Shown: positions 25,173 to 33,547 of the stretch, piece after piece
Layout: each line of letters begins with the position of its first letter
Numbering within the stretch: position 1 is the stretch's first letter
Assembly (NCBI GenBank): GCA_018436855.1
Contig: JAHDKO010000069.1
Span: forward strand, 1-47,500
DNA length: 47,500 nucleotides
Source of the DNA: Deltaproteobacteria bacterium
GTDB lineage: Bacteria; Desulfobacterota; Desulfomonilia; UBA1062
Direction of reading: 5' to 3'
Translations under genes and position numbers: made by a program
Notes under the pieces: model-generated
Told to the model about the DNA's origin: nothing
Database searches by the model: none
What the model saw: only the letters and a program-made list of their open reading frames with translations

Positions 25173-26630
25173 ATGAACGAAAATTATATCACCATAGCAA
25201 TCGGGGTGTTTATAATATACCTCCTCATTAATGTCGGGATAGGGGTCTGGTCGATGATGAAGGTCAAGAGCGCCGCAGGCTACTATACCTCGGAAACGGG
25301 TATGGGACCCTGGGCTATTGCTCTGGCATTCGGCGCGACCTGTTACAGCGCGACTTTGATCATCGGATACGGCGGAGCGGCATATAATGTGGGTGCATCG
25401 TATATCTGGATAGCGGCGACCAACCTGTTTTTCATGACCTATCTGGTCTGGGTGGTCCTCGGCAAGAAGGTCCGGAATCTGGTGGCGCGTATCGGATCGT
25501 TCACCGTGACCGAGATGATCGTGGTCCGCTACCAGGCACCCAAGCTCAGGCCGATTCTGGCGATCGTCATCCTCTTTGCCATGATGGCCTATACCATTGC
25601 CGTGCTCACGGCAACGGCACGGCTCTTTGAGGTGCTTTTCCACATACCCTTCTTCTGGTCGCTGATCATCGTGGCGGTGGTGGTGGGCTTTTATGTAACG
25701 ACCGGGGGCATCGTCGCCACGGTGTACAACAACTTCCTCCAGGGTATCGTGATGTTCGTGGGTTTGCTGTGGCTGGGCATAGCCGTATACAGCACGACGG
25801 GATTTTCCACCGGTTATGCGGAGCTCGCCGCCCAGTTCGGCGAGCAGTTCGTAACCCTGCCCGGGAACATCACCTGGTGGGGACTCATATCGGTCTGTCT
25901 GATAACATCGCTGCTGCCATGGGGCATGCCGCAGATCGTGCACTACATGTTCCTGGCCCGCAAGCCGAAGGACGTCAACAGGGCAGTGCCCATCGTCACC
26001 ATCTGGTCGGGCGTCATCCTGTTTTCGTTGTACTATGTCGGTCCGGTATCGCGCGTTATTCTCGGCGAAGGGGTGCACGTCGACAAGGTCATCCCCACCC
26101 TGATCAAGAGCGTGATGTCGCCGTTCGGGATCGGCGTGGTTCTGGCGGCAATCGCGGCCGCGTCCATGTCCACCATGGCGGCGACCGCGTTGCAGGCGTC
26201 CTTTGCCTTTGCGCGGGACCTCTATCAGAAGACCATTTTCAAGGATACCAGTGACGAGAAGATCCTGAAGATATCCAAGGTCACCACCCTGGTGGTGATC
26301 ATCATATCCATCATCATGGCATACATGGAGATGTCCAACATCGCGGCCATCTTCAACATTGGCGCCGCGGTAAGCTGCGCAGTGTTCATACCGCTGCTTG
26401 TCGGCGGGGTGTTCCTGCGGGTCGGAACGAGCAAGGGCGCTGTTGCAACCGCCTGGGTGGGATTCCTCGTGGTTCTGCTCTGGGCTCTGATCTTCGGGTT
26501 GAACGGACAGAAGGCCATGGGGATCCACCCCATCATCCCGGGTCTGATCTGTTCGCTCATCACCTATTTTGCCGTGAGCAAGAACACCGAGCCTCTGGAC
26601 AAGAAATTTATCGACCAGATTATGGGATAA
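25173..26630 (+). CDS. sodium:solute symporter (SSS family)
   Basis: A 485-residue inner-membrane protein with about thirteen membrane segments. Family features: AGYYTSETGMGPWAIALAFGA after the first helix, the GGIVATVYNNFLQG signature near residue 175 and the helix with AAIAAASMSTMAATALQAS near 325, which carries the Ser/Thr residues of the sodium site. CAGGAG precedes ATG 25173. It is encoded immediately after the 42-residue membrane peptide, its probable partner. The substrate is not predictable; context suggests a carboxylate or amino compound. A 19-bp hairpin lies 51 bp after the stop. Confidence 0.93.
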   Translation: MNENYITIAIGVFIIYLLINVGIGVWSMMKVKSAAGYYTSETGMGPWAIALAFGATCYSATLIIGYGGAAYNVGASYIWIAATNLFFMTYLVWVVLGKKVRNLVARIGSFTVTEMIVVRYQAPKLRPILAIVILFAMMAYTIAVLTATARLFEVLFHIPFFWSLIIVAVVVGFYVTTGGIVATVYNNFLQGIVMFVGLLWLGIAVYSTTGFSTGYAELAAQFGEQFVTLPGNITWWGLISVCLITSLLPWGMPQIVHYMFLARKPKDVNRAVPIVTIWSGVILFSLYYVGPVSRVILGEGVHVDKVIPTLIKSVMSPFGIGVVLAAIAAASMSTMAATALQASFAFARDLYQKTIFKDTSDEKILKISKVTTLVVIIISIIMAYMEMSNIAAIFNIGAAVSCAVFIPLLVGGVFLRVGTSKGAVATAWVGFLVVLLWALIFGLNGQKAMGIHPIIPGLICSLITYFAVSKNTEPLDKKFIDQIMG

Positions 26631-26681
26631 GCAACCAAAATAAAAAGAAAATACAATACGATTCGAGCCAATTGCACCAAA

Positions 26682-26722
26682 CAGAGTTGTACCTGCCGCT
26701 CAGAGCGGCAGGTACAACTCTG
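26682..26722. repeat. perfect 19-bp hairpin after the symporter gene
   Basis: Arms 26682-26700 and 26704-26722 are exact reverse complements (core ACCTGCCGCT / AGCGGCAGGT) with a 3-base loop. It lies between the symporter and the moaD-like gene. No T-run follows, so it is not a standard terminator. Confidence 0.8.
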
Positions 26723-26796
26723 CATCATGCGTCAACATGTGATAACAGGGAACGCATTACCGCAAGAACCGGGAAAAACCGGATAGAGGACATCAT

Positions 26797-27033
26797 ATGC
26801 ATGTATCGGTGAAGCTCTACAGCATTCTGGTCAAATATATGCCTGATAACGCTGCCAGCTATCCGATTCCGGAAGGCGCAAGTCTTTCTCACCTGATCAG
26901 AGCCCTGGACATTCCGGAGAAGATACACAAGGGGCTGGTGGTCTTCGTAAACGGCGGGATCGTGAAGGATCTCAACACGAAGCTGGCCGAACGGGACGAA
27001 GTCAAGATGTTTATCGCGATTGGAGGAGGGTAG
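26797..27033 (+). CDS. MoaD/ThiS-family sulfur carrier protein
   Basis: A 78-residue ubiquitin-fold protein ending FIAIGGG, with the C-terminal Gly-Gly needed for adenylation and thiocarboxylate formation. The beta-grasp pattern is seen in VSVKLYSILVKYMP and VVFVNGGIVKDLNTKLAERD. It is followed after 6 bp by a ThiF/MoeB-type activating enzyme, so the two should form a sulfur-transfer pair. MoaD-like genes are often found beside AOR-family genes, where they are thought to serve synthesis of the tungstopterin; the AOR gene here is 4.4 kb upstream. Confidence 0.92.
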   Translation: MHVSVKLYSILVKYMPDNAASYPIPEGASLSHLIRALDIPEKIHKGLVVFVNGGIVKDLNTKLAERDEVKMFIAIGGG

Positions 27034-27039
27034 GAGCAC

Positions 27040-27900
27040 ATGCCGCCGGACCTGGATGAAAAGATCCGTCGCCTGGCGAGGGTAACCGTGTGCCCCGACG
27101 CAACACGTTGTCCGGTCGTATCGATCAATGACCTGGGCCGGATTGCCGCAGAAGTGGGGACTCCGGGAAAAGACCTTGCGGTAAGGGCGCTTCACTTGGG
27201 CATCGTTCCCGAGAGATACATCAGGAACATGAACACACTCTCTCCTGCGGATCAGGTGCGCCTTCTCACGTCCCATGCGGCAGTCATCGGCCTCGGCGGT
27301 CTCGGGGGGACGGTAACCGAGGTGCTGGCGCGGGCCGGTGTAGGCACCCTGACCCTGATCGATCACGACAGCTTCGAGGAGCACAACCTGAACCGCCAGA
27401 TCGTGAGCTCGGAGGCGAACCTGGGAGAATCGAAGGTAGATGTCGCGATGAGACGCGTTCATGAGATTGATCACTTTCTGGACGTGCACGCTTATGGCGA
27501 GTATCTCACCGCAGACAACGCACATGTTCTTGTCCAGGGGGCCGATGTCATCGTTGACTGCCTCGACTCCATTCCCACGAGGTTTGTCCTGCAGCGGATT
27601 GCGGAGAAAGCGGACCGGCCGTTCGTGAGCGCGGCGGTGGCAGGCATGTCCGCGCACGTCATGACGATATTTCCGGGCGATCCAGGACTGGAGGTCCTTT
27701 ACGGAGATCCACTCGATGCCCCTGAGAAGGGGATCGAGACAATGATCGGAACAATGCCGCAGACAGCGATCATGACAGCCGCCATCGAGGGCTCCGAGGT
27801 CATCAAAATTCTTCTGAACAAGGGGAAGCCGCTCAGGGGAGGTGTCCTGATGATCGATCTGCAGGAGAACAGCTTCGAGCTCATGCGGTTTGGCCGATAA
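27040..27900 (+). CDS. ThiF/MoeB/HesA-family E1-like adenylyltransferase
   Basis: A 286-residue E1-like enzyme that would adenylate the C-terminal glycine of the MoaD-like protein. Nucleotide-binding GLGGLGG is at residues 84-90, followed by LIDHDSFEEHNLNRQ and DVIVDCLDSIPTRF. An N-terminal extension of about 80 residues precedes the Rossmann fold. The paired CxxC zinc ligands of MoeB are absent, which puts it with HesA-type enzymes rather than classical MoeB. GTAGGAG lies before ATG 27040. The overlap of function with the MoaD-like gene and the AOR gene suggests a tungsten-cofactor role (inference). Confidence 0.9.
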   Translation: MPPDLDEKIRRLARVTVCPDATRCPVVSINDLGRIAAEVGTPGKDLAVRALHLGIVPERYIRNMNTLSPADQVRLLTSHAAVIGLGGLGGTVTEVLARAGVGTLTLIDHDSFEEHNLNRQIVSSEANLGESKVDVAMRRVHEIDHFLDVHAYGEYLTADNAHVLVQGADVIVDCLDSIPTRFVLQRIAEKADRPFVSAAVAGMSAHVMTIFPGDPGLEVLYGDPLDAPEKGIETMIGTMPQTAIMTAAIEGSEVIKILLNKGKPLRGGVLMIDLQENSFELMRFGR

Positions 27901-28109
27901 GGGCCGCGGGCACCGGGAACCGATCAGCACTTTAGCCCAACCATGCCGGGTTGCACCGTCCAGAAGGTTGTGCGCCTGAAAAAGCCGGCGGACCATCGTG
28001 CCCGCAGTACCGCTCTGGATGAGCAGGTATGAGAAAACCCGTTAAGGTTCCGGCCCATGAATTCCGATAATCCTCACATGAACGATTATCGAGTGCAAGG
28101 GGAGGGTTC

Positions 28110-29657
28110 ATGACCGAAAAGAGGCGGATGGGCGAGATTCTGGTTGAGCTCGGTCTGATCGATGAACACAGGCTCAGACATGCATTGGATATTGCCAGGA
28201 AAAAGAAAAGAAAGCTCGGCGAAACACTCATCCGCCTGGCCTATCTCAGCGAGGACCAGGTCCTGGGGATATTGAAGAACCTTACCGGGGTGCCGGCCCT
28301 CGACATGAAGGAGGGCGTGATCGGAAAGCAGGCCCAGACCGTGCTGCCGCCCGACAGGATGAGGGAGCTGAAGGTCGTGCCCTTAGAAGTGAGGGATAAG
28401 ATGGCGGTAGTGGCCTTTGCCGATCCTCTGAACTACGTGGCGGTCGAAAACGTCAAGTTTCTTCTGAACCGGGACGTGACGCCGGTTCTCGCTTCAGAGG
28501 CACAGGTCGAGGATATTCAGGAACAGATGGAGCGCAATGGGCATGGAAAGAAACCGCTCGTGCTCTCGGAGGTAAGGAGGAGCATTTCCGGCATAACCAT
28601 TCAGGAGATGCGGCCTTCCAACATCCTGAAGCTCCTGGACGACCCGGAGAGCACCGATCTTCACATCTCCCTGGGAGCGGCCCCCGCGGTCAGGAGCGGA
28701 GGAGTGTTCAAGCGCTGCCACATGCCCATCATCACTCCGGGTATCATGCAGGAGTTCCTCAAAGAGGTCCTGACCGAGGATGAAAGGCGGGAGCTGGAAG
28801 AGAAAAAAGAGATAGAGTTCACCTACCTCAAGCCGGGTATCGGGCGATACCGCATGAACATGTATTATCAGAAGGGCGGAGAGGTCACGGTCGCGGCAAA
28901 GAAGCTGGTGGAAGACATCCCTTCTCTCGCTTCACTGGGACTGCCGGAATCCCTTACCTCGCAGCTCGACCGCAAGGGGCTGCTCGTGGTGAGCTCGGCA
29001 AGGGGGCAGGGGAAGGACACGACCATCGCGGCCCTGGTGGACCATATCAATTCGACGAGGTGCTGCAACATCATCACCTTCGAAGACCCCATCGAGTATA
29101 TTCATCACCACAAATCGTCCAACGTCAACCAGCGCGAGCTCGGCAAGGACACGGGGCGGAACTTCTCAGAGATCTTCGACCGCGTCAACAACCATGATCC
29201 GGATGTGCTCGTGATCTCCAGCATCAAGGACACCTTCATGGTCGAGACCGCGGTGCTCGCCGCACAGAAGGGGATACTGGTAATCGTGGGGCTCAACGCC
29301 ATCGATGTGTTCAGCGCCATCGAGCAGCTCATCTCAACGCTCTCGGACGATTACATGAAGGCGCTCTTTTCCCGCTCGCTTCTTGCCGCGTTCGCCCAGC
29401 GCCTCATCTGGTCGAAGAGCACAAAAAAACGGGTGCTCATCTGGGAGCATCTCCTGGGAACGCCCCGGATCCAGAAATACATCCGCGACGATAAGATATA
29501 CTATATCAAGGGACAGGCAACATCCCTGAAAGGCGAGTATTTCCCCGTCGAAGAGAGCCTTGCCCGGGCGGTCAAGAGCGGGGTGCTCGGCGGAGAGACG
29601 ATACTGACGGAACCGTGGATAAATCAGGATGTCCTGAGGATCTATCTCGACAGGTAG
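28110..29657 (+). CDS. degenerate GspE/PilT-like protein, probable pseudo-ATPase
   Basis: A 515-residue protein. Residues 1-140 resemble the N-terminal domain of GspE/PilB/MshE (MGEILVELGLIDEHRLRHAL). The remainder matches PilT (STDLHISLGAAPAVRSGG, IGRYRMNMYYQKGG). The nucleotide site is damaged: Walker A reads SARGQGKDTT at 296-305 (first Gly to Ser, and Asp303 in place of the Thr/Ser after GK), Walker B reads VISSIKD with Ser371 where Glu belongs, and the His box has Asn396. The Asp box FEDPIEY is intact. ATP hydrolysis is therefore doubtful. It has a GGGGAGGG site and no pilus or type II secretion genes near it. It might act as a binding or regulatory protein. Confidence 0.88.
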   Translation: MTEKRRMGEILVELGLIDEHRLRHALDIARKKKRKLGETLIRLAYLSEDQVLGILKNLTGVPALDMKEGVIGKQAQTVLPPDRMRELKVVPLEVRDKMAVVAFADPLNYVAVENVKFLLNRDVTPVLASEAQVEDIQEQMERNGHGKKPLVLSEVRRSISGITIQEMRPSNILKLLDDPESTDLHISLGAAPAVRSGGVFKRCHMPIITPGIMQEFLKEVLTEDERRELEEKKEIEFTYLKPGIGRYRMNMYYQKGGEVTVAAKKLVEDIPSLASLGLPESLTSQLDRKGLLVVSSARGQGKDTTIAALVDHINSTRCCNIITFEDPIEYIHHHKSSNVNQRELGKDTGRNFSEIFDRVNNHDPDVLVISSIKDTFMVETAVLAAQKGILVIVGLNAIDVFSAIEQLISTLSDDYMKALFSRSLLAAFAQRLIWSKSTKKRVLIWEHLLGTPRIQKYIRDDKIYYIKGQATSLKGEYFPVEESLARAVKSGVLGGETILTEPWINQDVLRIYLDR

Positions 29658-29755
29658 TAACTTCGCGATTCCGGGCGATTAATCAGAAACGAGCCCTCAT
29701 TCATTGCAAATTTCGCTTGCATCGCATAGTCCGATAGTGTATTTAATGAACCGTG

Positions 29756-29776
29756 ATTCAGAATAATTCTCTGAAT
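29756..29776. promoter_or_regulatory. short dyad upstream of the ATPase c-subunit gene
   Basis: ATTCAGA (29756-29762) and TCTGAAT (29770-29776) pair across a 7-base loop in an AT-rich stretch 30 bases before the start codon. It may be an operator or a leader hairpin. Weak evidence. Confidence 0.3.
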
Positions 29777-29805
29777 TCACAAATAATAATTTCGAGGAGT
29801 GTGCG

Positions 29806-30168
29806 ATGAGCAGATCTAAGACCTTTGTTTCCGTTGCTTTTATGTTATTCGCAGTTTCCAGCGTTGCTTTTGCCACTGATGGGGTGGCGGCAGGATACGT
29901 AGACTGGTCCAAGATAATCTTTGTGGCGGCTTCGCTGCTGGCGGCAGGTCTCTGTATGGGTCTTGGTGCGATCGGCGCCGGCGCCGGCATGGGGAACGCG
30001 ACGTCTGGAGCAACAGAAGCGGTTGGCCGCAACCCCAATGCTCAGGGAAAGATCATGCTCACCCTCATGGTCGGTCTGGCAATGACCGAATCCATTGCAA
30101 TCTATGCTCTCGTTGTTACCCTGATAATCCTCTACGCGAACCCCTTCAAGGCTATCATTCTGGGTTAG
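29806..30168 (+). CDS. atpE: F-type ATP synthase c subunit
   Basis: A 120-residue proteolipid. Residues 1-23 look like a cleavable signal peptide (ends SSVAFA), followed by the two membrane helices and the loop GRNPNAQ. The ion-carrying carboxylate is Glu95 with Ser96 and Tyr100 (MTESIAIYALV). By alignment with sodium-type rings, the helix-1 glutamine is Met62 and the Thr after Ser is Ile97, so proton binding is more likely than sodium. GAGGAG precedes the ATG. No other ATP synthase gene is in the window. The gene stands between the pseudo-ATPase gene and a Cache-like protein. Confidence 0.93.
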   Translation: MSRSKTFVSVAFMLFAVSSVAFATDGVAAGYVDWSKIIFVAASLLAAGLCMGLGAIGAGAGMGNATSGATEAVGRNPNAQGKIMLTLMVGLAMTESIAIYALVVTLIILYANPFKAIILG

Positions 30169-30266
30169 GGCAAGCAGAATTGATGATTTCCATGCAACCG
30201 GCAGCCGGCAGACCCCCATTCCTTTTCAAGGAGATGGTTCTGCGTGGGGAATTCTGGTGGAGATGT

Positions 30267-30295
30267 CCGGGGAGGCGGGTTCAAAGCCTCCCGGG
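30267..30295. repeat. hairpin between atpE and the Cache-like gene
   Basis: CCGGGGAGGC (30267-30276) and GCCTCCCGGG (30286-30295) pair over 10 bases with one mismatch and a 9-base loop. It lies about 100 bp after the atpE stop. No T-run; may end or stabilise the atpE transcript. Confidence 0.5.
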
Positions 30296-30362
30296 TCCGA
30301 GACGACCGCAAAGGTTTGCCGGTTCACAAGCGGGTTGTTTTCAGACGTTGTAGGAGATTGAT

Positions 30363-31640
30363 ATGGATCAGGAAGCCAAGTCCAGTTTTAGCTTTGCCAG
30401 TATTGCCGTGAGCTTCTTCATCCTCATCGTGCTTCCCCTTACCATCACGGGTGTCATCATCAGCAAGGGGGTTGTCAAGGTGGGGGAAGAAGCGACGCAG
30501 GCAAACTTGCGCATACTCGATGATAGTCAGAAGCTGTCCATAGGTGCGCGGGCACAGACTGTGGCTGATGCAGTGGCCCAGTTTCTCTCCGATGTGGAGA
30601 AGGATGTCCGGATAGCTTCGATTCTCCCCCGTGATGCCGGCTCGTACGCCACCTTTCTCAAGTCCAATACCCGGGGGGTCATTGAATCTTCTCAGGCGGG
30701 GATCGTAAGGATTCCCGTTCCCGTGTACCATGAGATCGCCTTCCTGAACAGAGAAGGGAATACGGTTCTCAGGGTCACCTCGGACGGCACGGCCGTCACC
30801 GGGAACGGATCGTATGCGCAGGAGGAATTCTTTGTCCGGGCAAAAGGGCTCGCGCCCGGAGAGTTCTACATGGGTCCGGTGGTGGGGACCGATGTGAGCA
30901 GGGAGGAGGCCGCGGCCGGGAAAAAGTTCGAGGGCGTTATCCGCCTGGCGTCTCCCGTGTTCGATTCGACCGGCTTTGCCGGCGTCGTTGAGCTGGCGCT
31001 CAATGTCGTGCACCTCACGGAGTTCACGGATCATATCGTGCCGACAGAGCCCGGCATGGTTTTCGCCGATGTGCAGGCGGACGACCTGAACTATGCCTTC
31101 ATGGTATATCGAAACGGCCTCATCATATCCCATCCTGCGGATTACGTGATCTGGGGATATGATGAAAATGATCAGCCTGCACCGGTATGGGACGAGACGA
31201 ATTACGCGCAGCTCTCTCAGACCGGCGACGGCGGGATAAATGTTCTGAATATGGGGTTCCTCGACGAGAACCTTCCCAAGATCCACGCGCTTGCCTCCGA
31301 GGGCAGGTCGGGGTCGCTCACCTATAACCTGGACGATACCCGGATATTCACGGCATATGCCCCCATTCCCTACTACGGCAACGGGTTTTCCAAGCCCCAG
31401 GGTTTCGGCTGGGTGGGTATGATCGTCGATATCGACAGGTATCACAACCTGAGCCAGGAGAAGGTCGAGGAAATCCGAGCCAAGGTCGAAAGGTGGCAGA
31501 AGTCGAGCATCGTGGTCGTCTTCGTGTCGCTCATTCTCCTCTTCATCATCGCGCTCATCCTCGCACGCGGGCTCTACCGCTCGATCCAGAGGGCCGCGAA
31601 AGACACGGACTCGATGCCGGGGCATGACGACGAAGACTAG
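30363..31640 (+). CDS. membrane-anchored Cache-like sensor without output domain
   Basis: A 425-residue protein with an N-terminal membrane segment (about 13-35), a periplasmic region of about 340 residues, a second membrane segment (about 379-400) and a short cytoplasmic tail. The periplasmic part has the double-Cache pattern of chemoreceptors and kinases, with the helix KLSIGARAQTVADAVAQFLSD and strand segments such as GVIRLASPVFDSTGFAGVVE and AYAPIPYYGNG. There is no HAMP, kinase, cyclase or methyl-accepting domain, and the tail after the last helix is only about 25 residues. AGGAG precedes ATG 30363. It may signal through a partner protein; its genetic neighbours are atpE and the rnf operon. 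Confidence 0.85.
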   Translation: MDQEAKSSFSFASIAVSFFILIVLPLTITGVIISKGVVKVGEEATQANLRILDDSQKLSIGARAQTVADAVAQFLSDVEKDVRIASILPRDAGSYATFLKSNTRGVIESSQAGIVRIPVPVYHEIAFLNREGNTVLRVTSDGTAVTGNGSYAQEEFFVRAKGLAPGEFYMGPVVGTDVSREEAAAGKKFEGVIRLASPVFDSTGFAGVVELALNVVHLTEFTDHIVPTEPGMVFADVQADDLNYAFMVYRNGLIISHPADYVIWGYDENDQPAPVWDETNYAQLSQTGDGGINVLNMGFLDENLPKIHALASEGRSGSLTYNLDDTRIFTAYAPIPYYGNGFSKPQGFGWVGMIVDIDRYHNLSQEKVEEIRAKVERWQKSSIVVVFVSLILLFIIALILARGLYRSIQRAAKDTDSMPGHDDED

Positions 31641-31995
31641 ACGGTAATTCCATCCTTGCCATAGCAGTACCCCATGGGTGGCGGCTTCCGGCAGGAGCTG
31701 CCGCCCTTTCTTCGTGAGCCCTTCTTTTCCAGGATCTGCCCCAGAAAGATCCGGCACATCGTGACGCCTGTATAGGACCATTTTCATGGAGACTTTCCAG
31801 CGGGCTGCTCATGCCGGCTCTATTTCCTGTTGAAAAAACAACACTTAACACACTGCCCACAATGAGCGCTCATTCATGAATGATATAATATCAAATGATT
31901 ACAATAAGTTATAAAACCGAATTGAAAGAAGTTATTGACATATACATGGCTTTCTGATTTATAACATCAGGCTCGAATCGCACAGGAGGCAGCAC
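31641..31995. other. intergenic region with hairpin and rnf promoter
   Basis: The first part holds a GC-rich inverted repeat (GGCGGC at 31680-31685, GCCGCC at 31700-31705, then CTTTC), a weak terminator candidate. The second part, from about 31860, is AT-rich and carries the promoter listed at 31935-31963. Confidence 0.5.
31935..31963 (+). promoter_or_regulatory. sigma-70-type promoter of the rnf operon
   Basis: TTGACA (31935-31940), 17 bases, TTTATA (31958-31963). The -35 is consensus and the spacing optimal. It lies 32 bp before rnfA, leaving a short leader that holds AGGAGG. AT-rich sequence upstream fits an UP element. Confidence 0.7.
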
Positions 31996-32571
31996 ATGTA
32001 CTACATATTATTAATCGTAGGTGCGGCTCTGGTGAACAATTTCGTTCTGGCGCGCTTCCTTGGCATATGCCCGTTCATGGGGGTATCCAAGAGCATCGAT
32101 ACAGCGGTCGGAATGAGCATGGCAGTTATCTTTGTCATGACCCTCGCCACTTTCGTCACCTGGCTGATCAACTTCTACCTGCTCATTCCCTTTGAGCTGC
32201 AGTATCTGCAGACGATCGCCTTCATCCTGGTGATCGCGTCGCTGGTCCAGCTCGTGGAAATGATCATCCAGCGGGTCAGCCCCCCTTTGTATCAGGCACT
32301 GGGGATCTTTCTTCCCCTGATCACGACGAACTGCGCCGTGCTGGGTGTGGCCATCCTCAATATCCAGCTGGGGCATAGCCTGCTCGATGCGTGTATTTTC
32401 GCGGTGGGTGCAGCCCTGGGCTTCGGTCTGGCCCTGGTGATATTCGCCGGCATGCGCGAGGACTTCGAGCTCAATAACATCCCCGAGGCATTTCGGGGGA
32501 CCCCTATCGCACTCGTCACGGCCGGTATACTCTCACTCGCATTCATGGGATTCTCAGGATTGGTGAAATAA
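31996..32571 (+). CDS. rnfA: Rnf complex subunit A
   Basis: A 191-residue inner-membrane protein with six membrane segments, homologous to NqrE. Typical sequences are [20 protein letters not shown] with the conserved cysteine of the first half, and [14 protein letters not shown], the inverted counterpart with the second cysteine, which together ligate an intramembrane iron centre in this family. AGGAGG lies 7 bases before the ATG. It is the first gene of an rnfABCDGE operon; this order is that of proteobacterial operons rather than the CDGEAB order of clostridia. The complex couples ferredoxin oxidation and NAD reduction to ion transport. Confidence 0.95.
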   Translation: MYYILLIVGAALVNNFVLARFLGICPFMGVSKSIDTAVGMSMAVIFVMTLATFVTWLINFYLLIPFELQYLQTIAFILVIASLVQLVEMIIQRVSPPLYQALGIFLPLITTNCAVLGVAILNIQLGHSLLDACIFAVGAALGFGLALVIFAGMREDFELNNIPEAFRGTPIALVTAGILSLAFMGFSGLVK

Positions 32572-32572
32572 G

Positions 32573-33547
32573 ATGATCAGTTCAATCTTGCTGTTGGGTG
32601 GAATCGGTTTTCTGGCTGCCCTCATCCTCGGGATTTCCGCGGTGACCTTTGCCGTGAAGATGGATCCCCGGGAAAAGGCGGTTCTCGATCAGCTGCCGGG
32701 TGCGAACTGCGGCGCCTGCGGCTTTGCGGGCTGTGCAGCCTTTGCCCATGAGATCACCGTGAATCCGGAGGCCGAGATGGCGTGTCCGGCGGTGAATGAA
32801 GAGGCGCTCGAAGCCATGTCCGGGATCCTCGGCAGGTCCCTGGGCGGAAGCGCTCCGCTCATCGCGTGCATACGCTGCAAGGGCGCTCCTGCGGAGACGA
32901 CAAACCGATACGGCTATGTAGGGCCAAAGGACTGCCGGGCCGCACAGATCGTGGCCGGCGGATCAAAGGGATGCCAGTATGGCTGCCTGGGTCTGGGAAC
33001 CTGTGAAGAGGTGTGCCCCTTCGGGGCCATCATCATGGGCGAGGACGGGCTTCCCCGCGTGATAGAATCGCTGTGCACCGGATGTGGCAAGTGCGTGAGC
33101 GTCTGTCCCCGGGGTATCATCCAGCTCATTCCCAAAACCGGAAATTACTGTGTGGGCTGTATTTCCAAGGATACGGCAAAGGACATGAAGCCGCTGTGCA
33201 AGGTGGGATGCATCAAGTGCGGAATCTGCGCCGATGTGTGCCCCTTCGATGCGATCACGGTTTCCAAGACCACCTCGGCCGAGATCGATCAGGACAAGTG
33301 CCAAAGATGCGGCCTGTGCGTGAGCGCGTGCCCGACCGGCGTCATCTCGGCCCTGAGAGTGCCTCAGAAGGTCCGCATCATTGCCGAGAAGTGCAAGGGA
33401 TGCAGCATCTGCGAACAGGTGTGCCCGGCCGAGGCCATTTCCGGGAAGGTGAAGGAACCATATTTCGTCAATGAAGGCAAGTGCATCGGCTGCGGACTGT
33501 GTATCGCAAAGTGTCCCTCCGATGCCATAGAGAGGATCATCTCATGA
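32573..33547 (+). CDS. rnfB: Rnf complex subunit B, polyferredoxin
   Basis: A 324-residue membrane-anchored ferredoxin. One N-terminal helix (about 5-27) is followed by the CGACGFAGC-type cluster domain and then by a row of cluster motifs: CQYGCLGLGTCEEVCP, CTGCGKCVSVCP, CIKCGICADVCP, CQRCGLCVSACP, CKGCSICEQVCP and CIGCGLCIAKCP. This gives two more clusters at the C terminus than short proteobacterial RnfB, like the long form of acetogens. It accepts electrons from reduced ferredoxin. The gene starts one base after rnfA stops, and its stop overlaps the start of rnfC by 4 bases. Confidence 0.96.
   Translation: MISSILLLGGIGFLAALILGISAVTFAVKMDPREKAVLDQLPGANCGACGFAGCAAFAHEITVNPEAEMACPAVNEEALEAMSGILGRSLGGSAPLIACIRCKGAPAETTNRYGYVGPKDCRAAQIVAGGSKGCQYGCLGLGTCEEVCPFGAIIMGEDGLPRVIESLCTGCGKCVSVCPRGIIQLIPKTGNYCVGCISKDTAKDMKPLCKVGCIKCGICADVCPFDAITVSKTTSAEIDQDKCQRCGLCVSACPTGVISALRVPQKVRIIAEKCKGCSICEQVCPAEAISGKVKEPYFVNEGKCIGCGLCIAKCPSDAIERIIS

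Noticed and set aside
24957-26528. 523-codon open frame opposite the symporter gene
   Set aside because: It is antisense to a clear SSS gene; the translation is rich in His, Asp and Gly with no family pattern. It is a by-product of GC-rich codon use.
31965-31980. tRNA-like CTCGAATC sequence
   Set aside because: There is no acceptor stem, no anticodon arm and no D arm around it; it lies in the rnfA leader.
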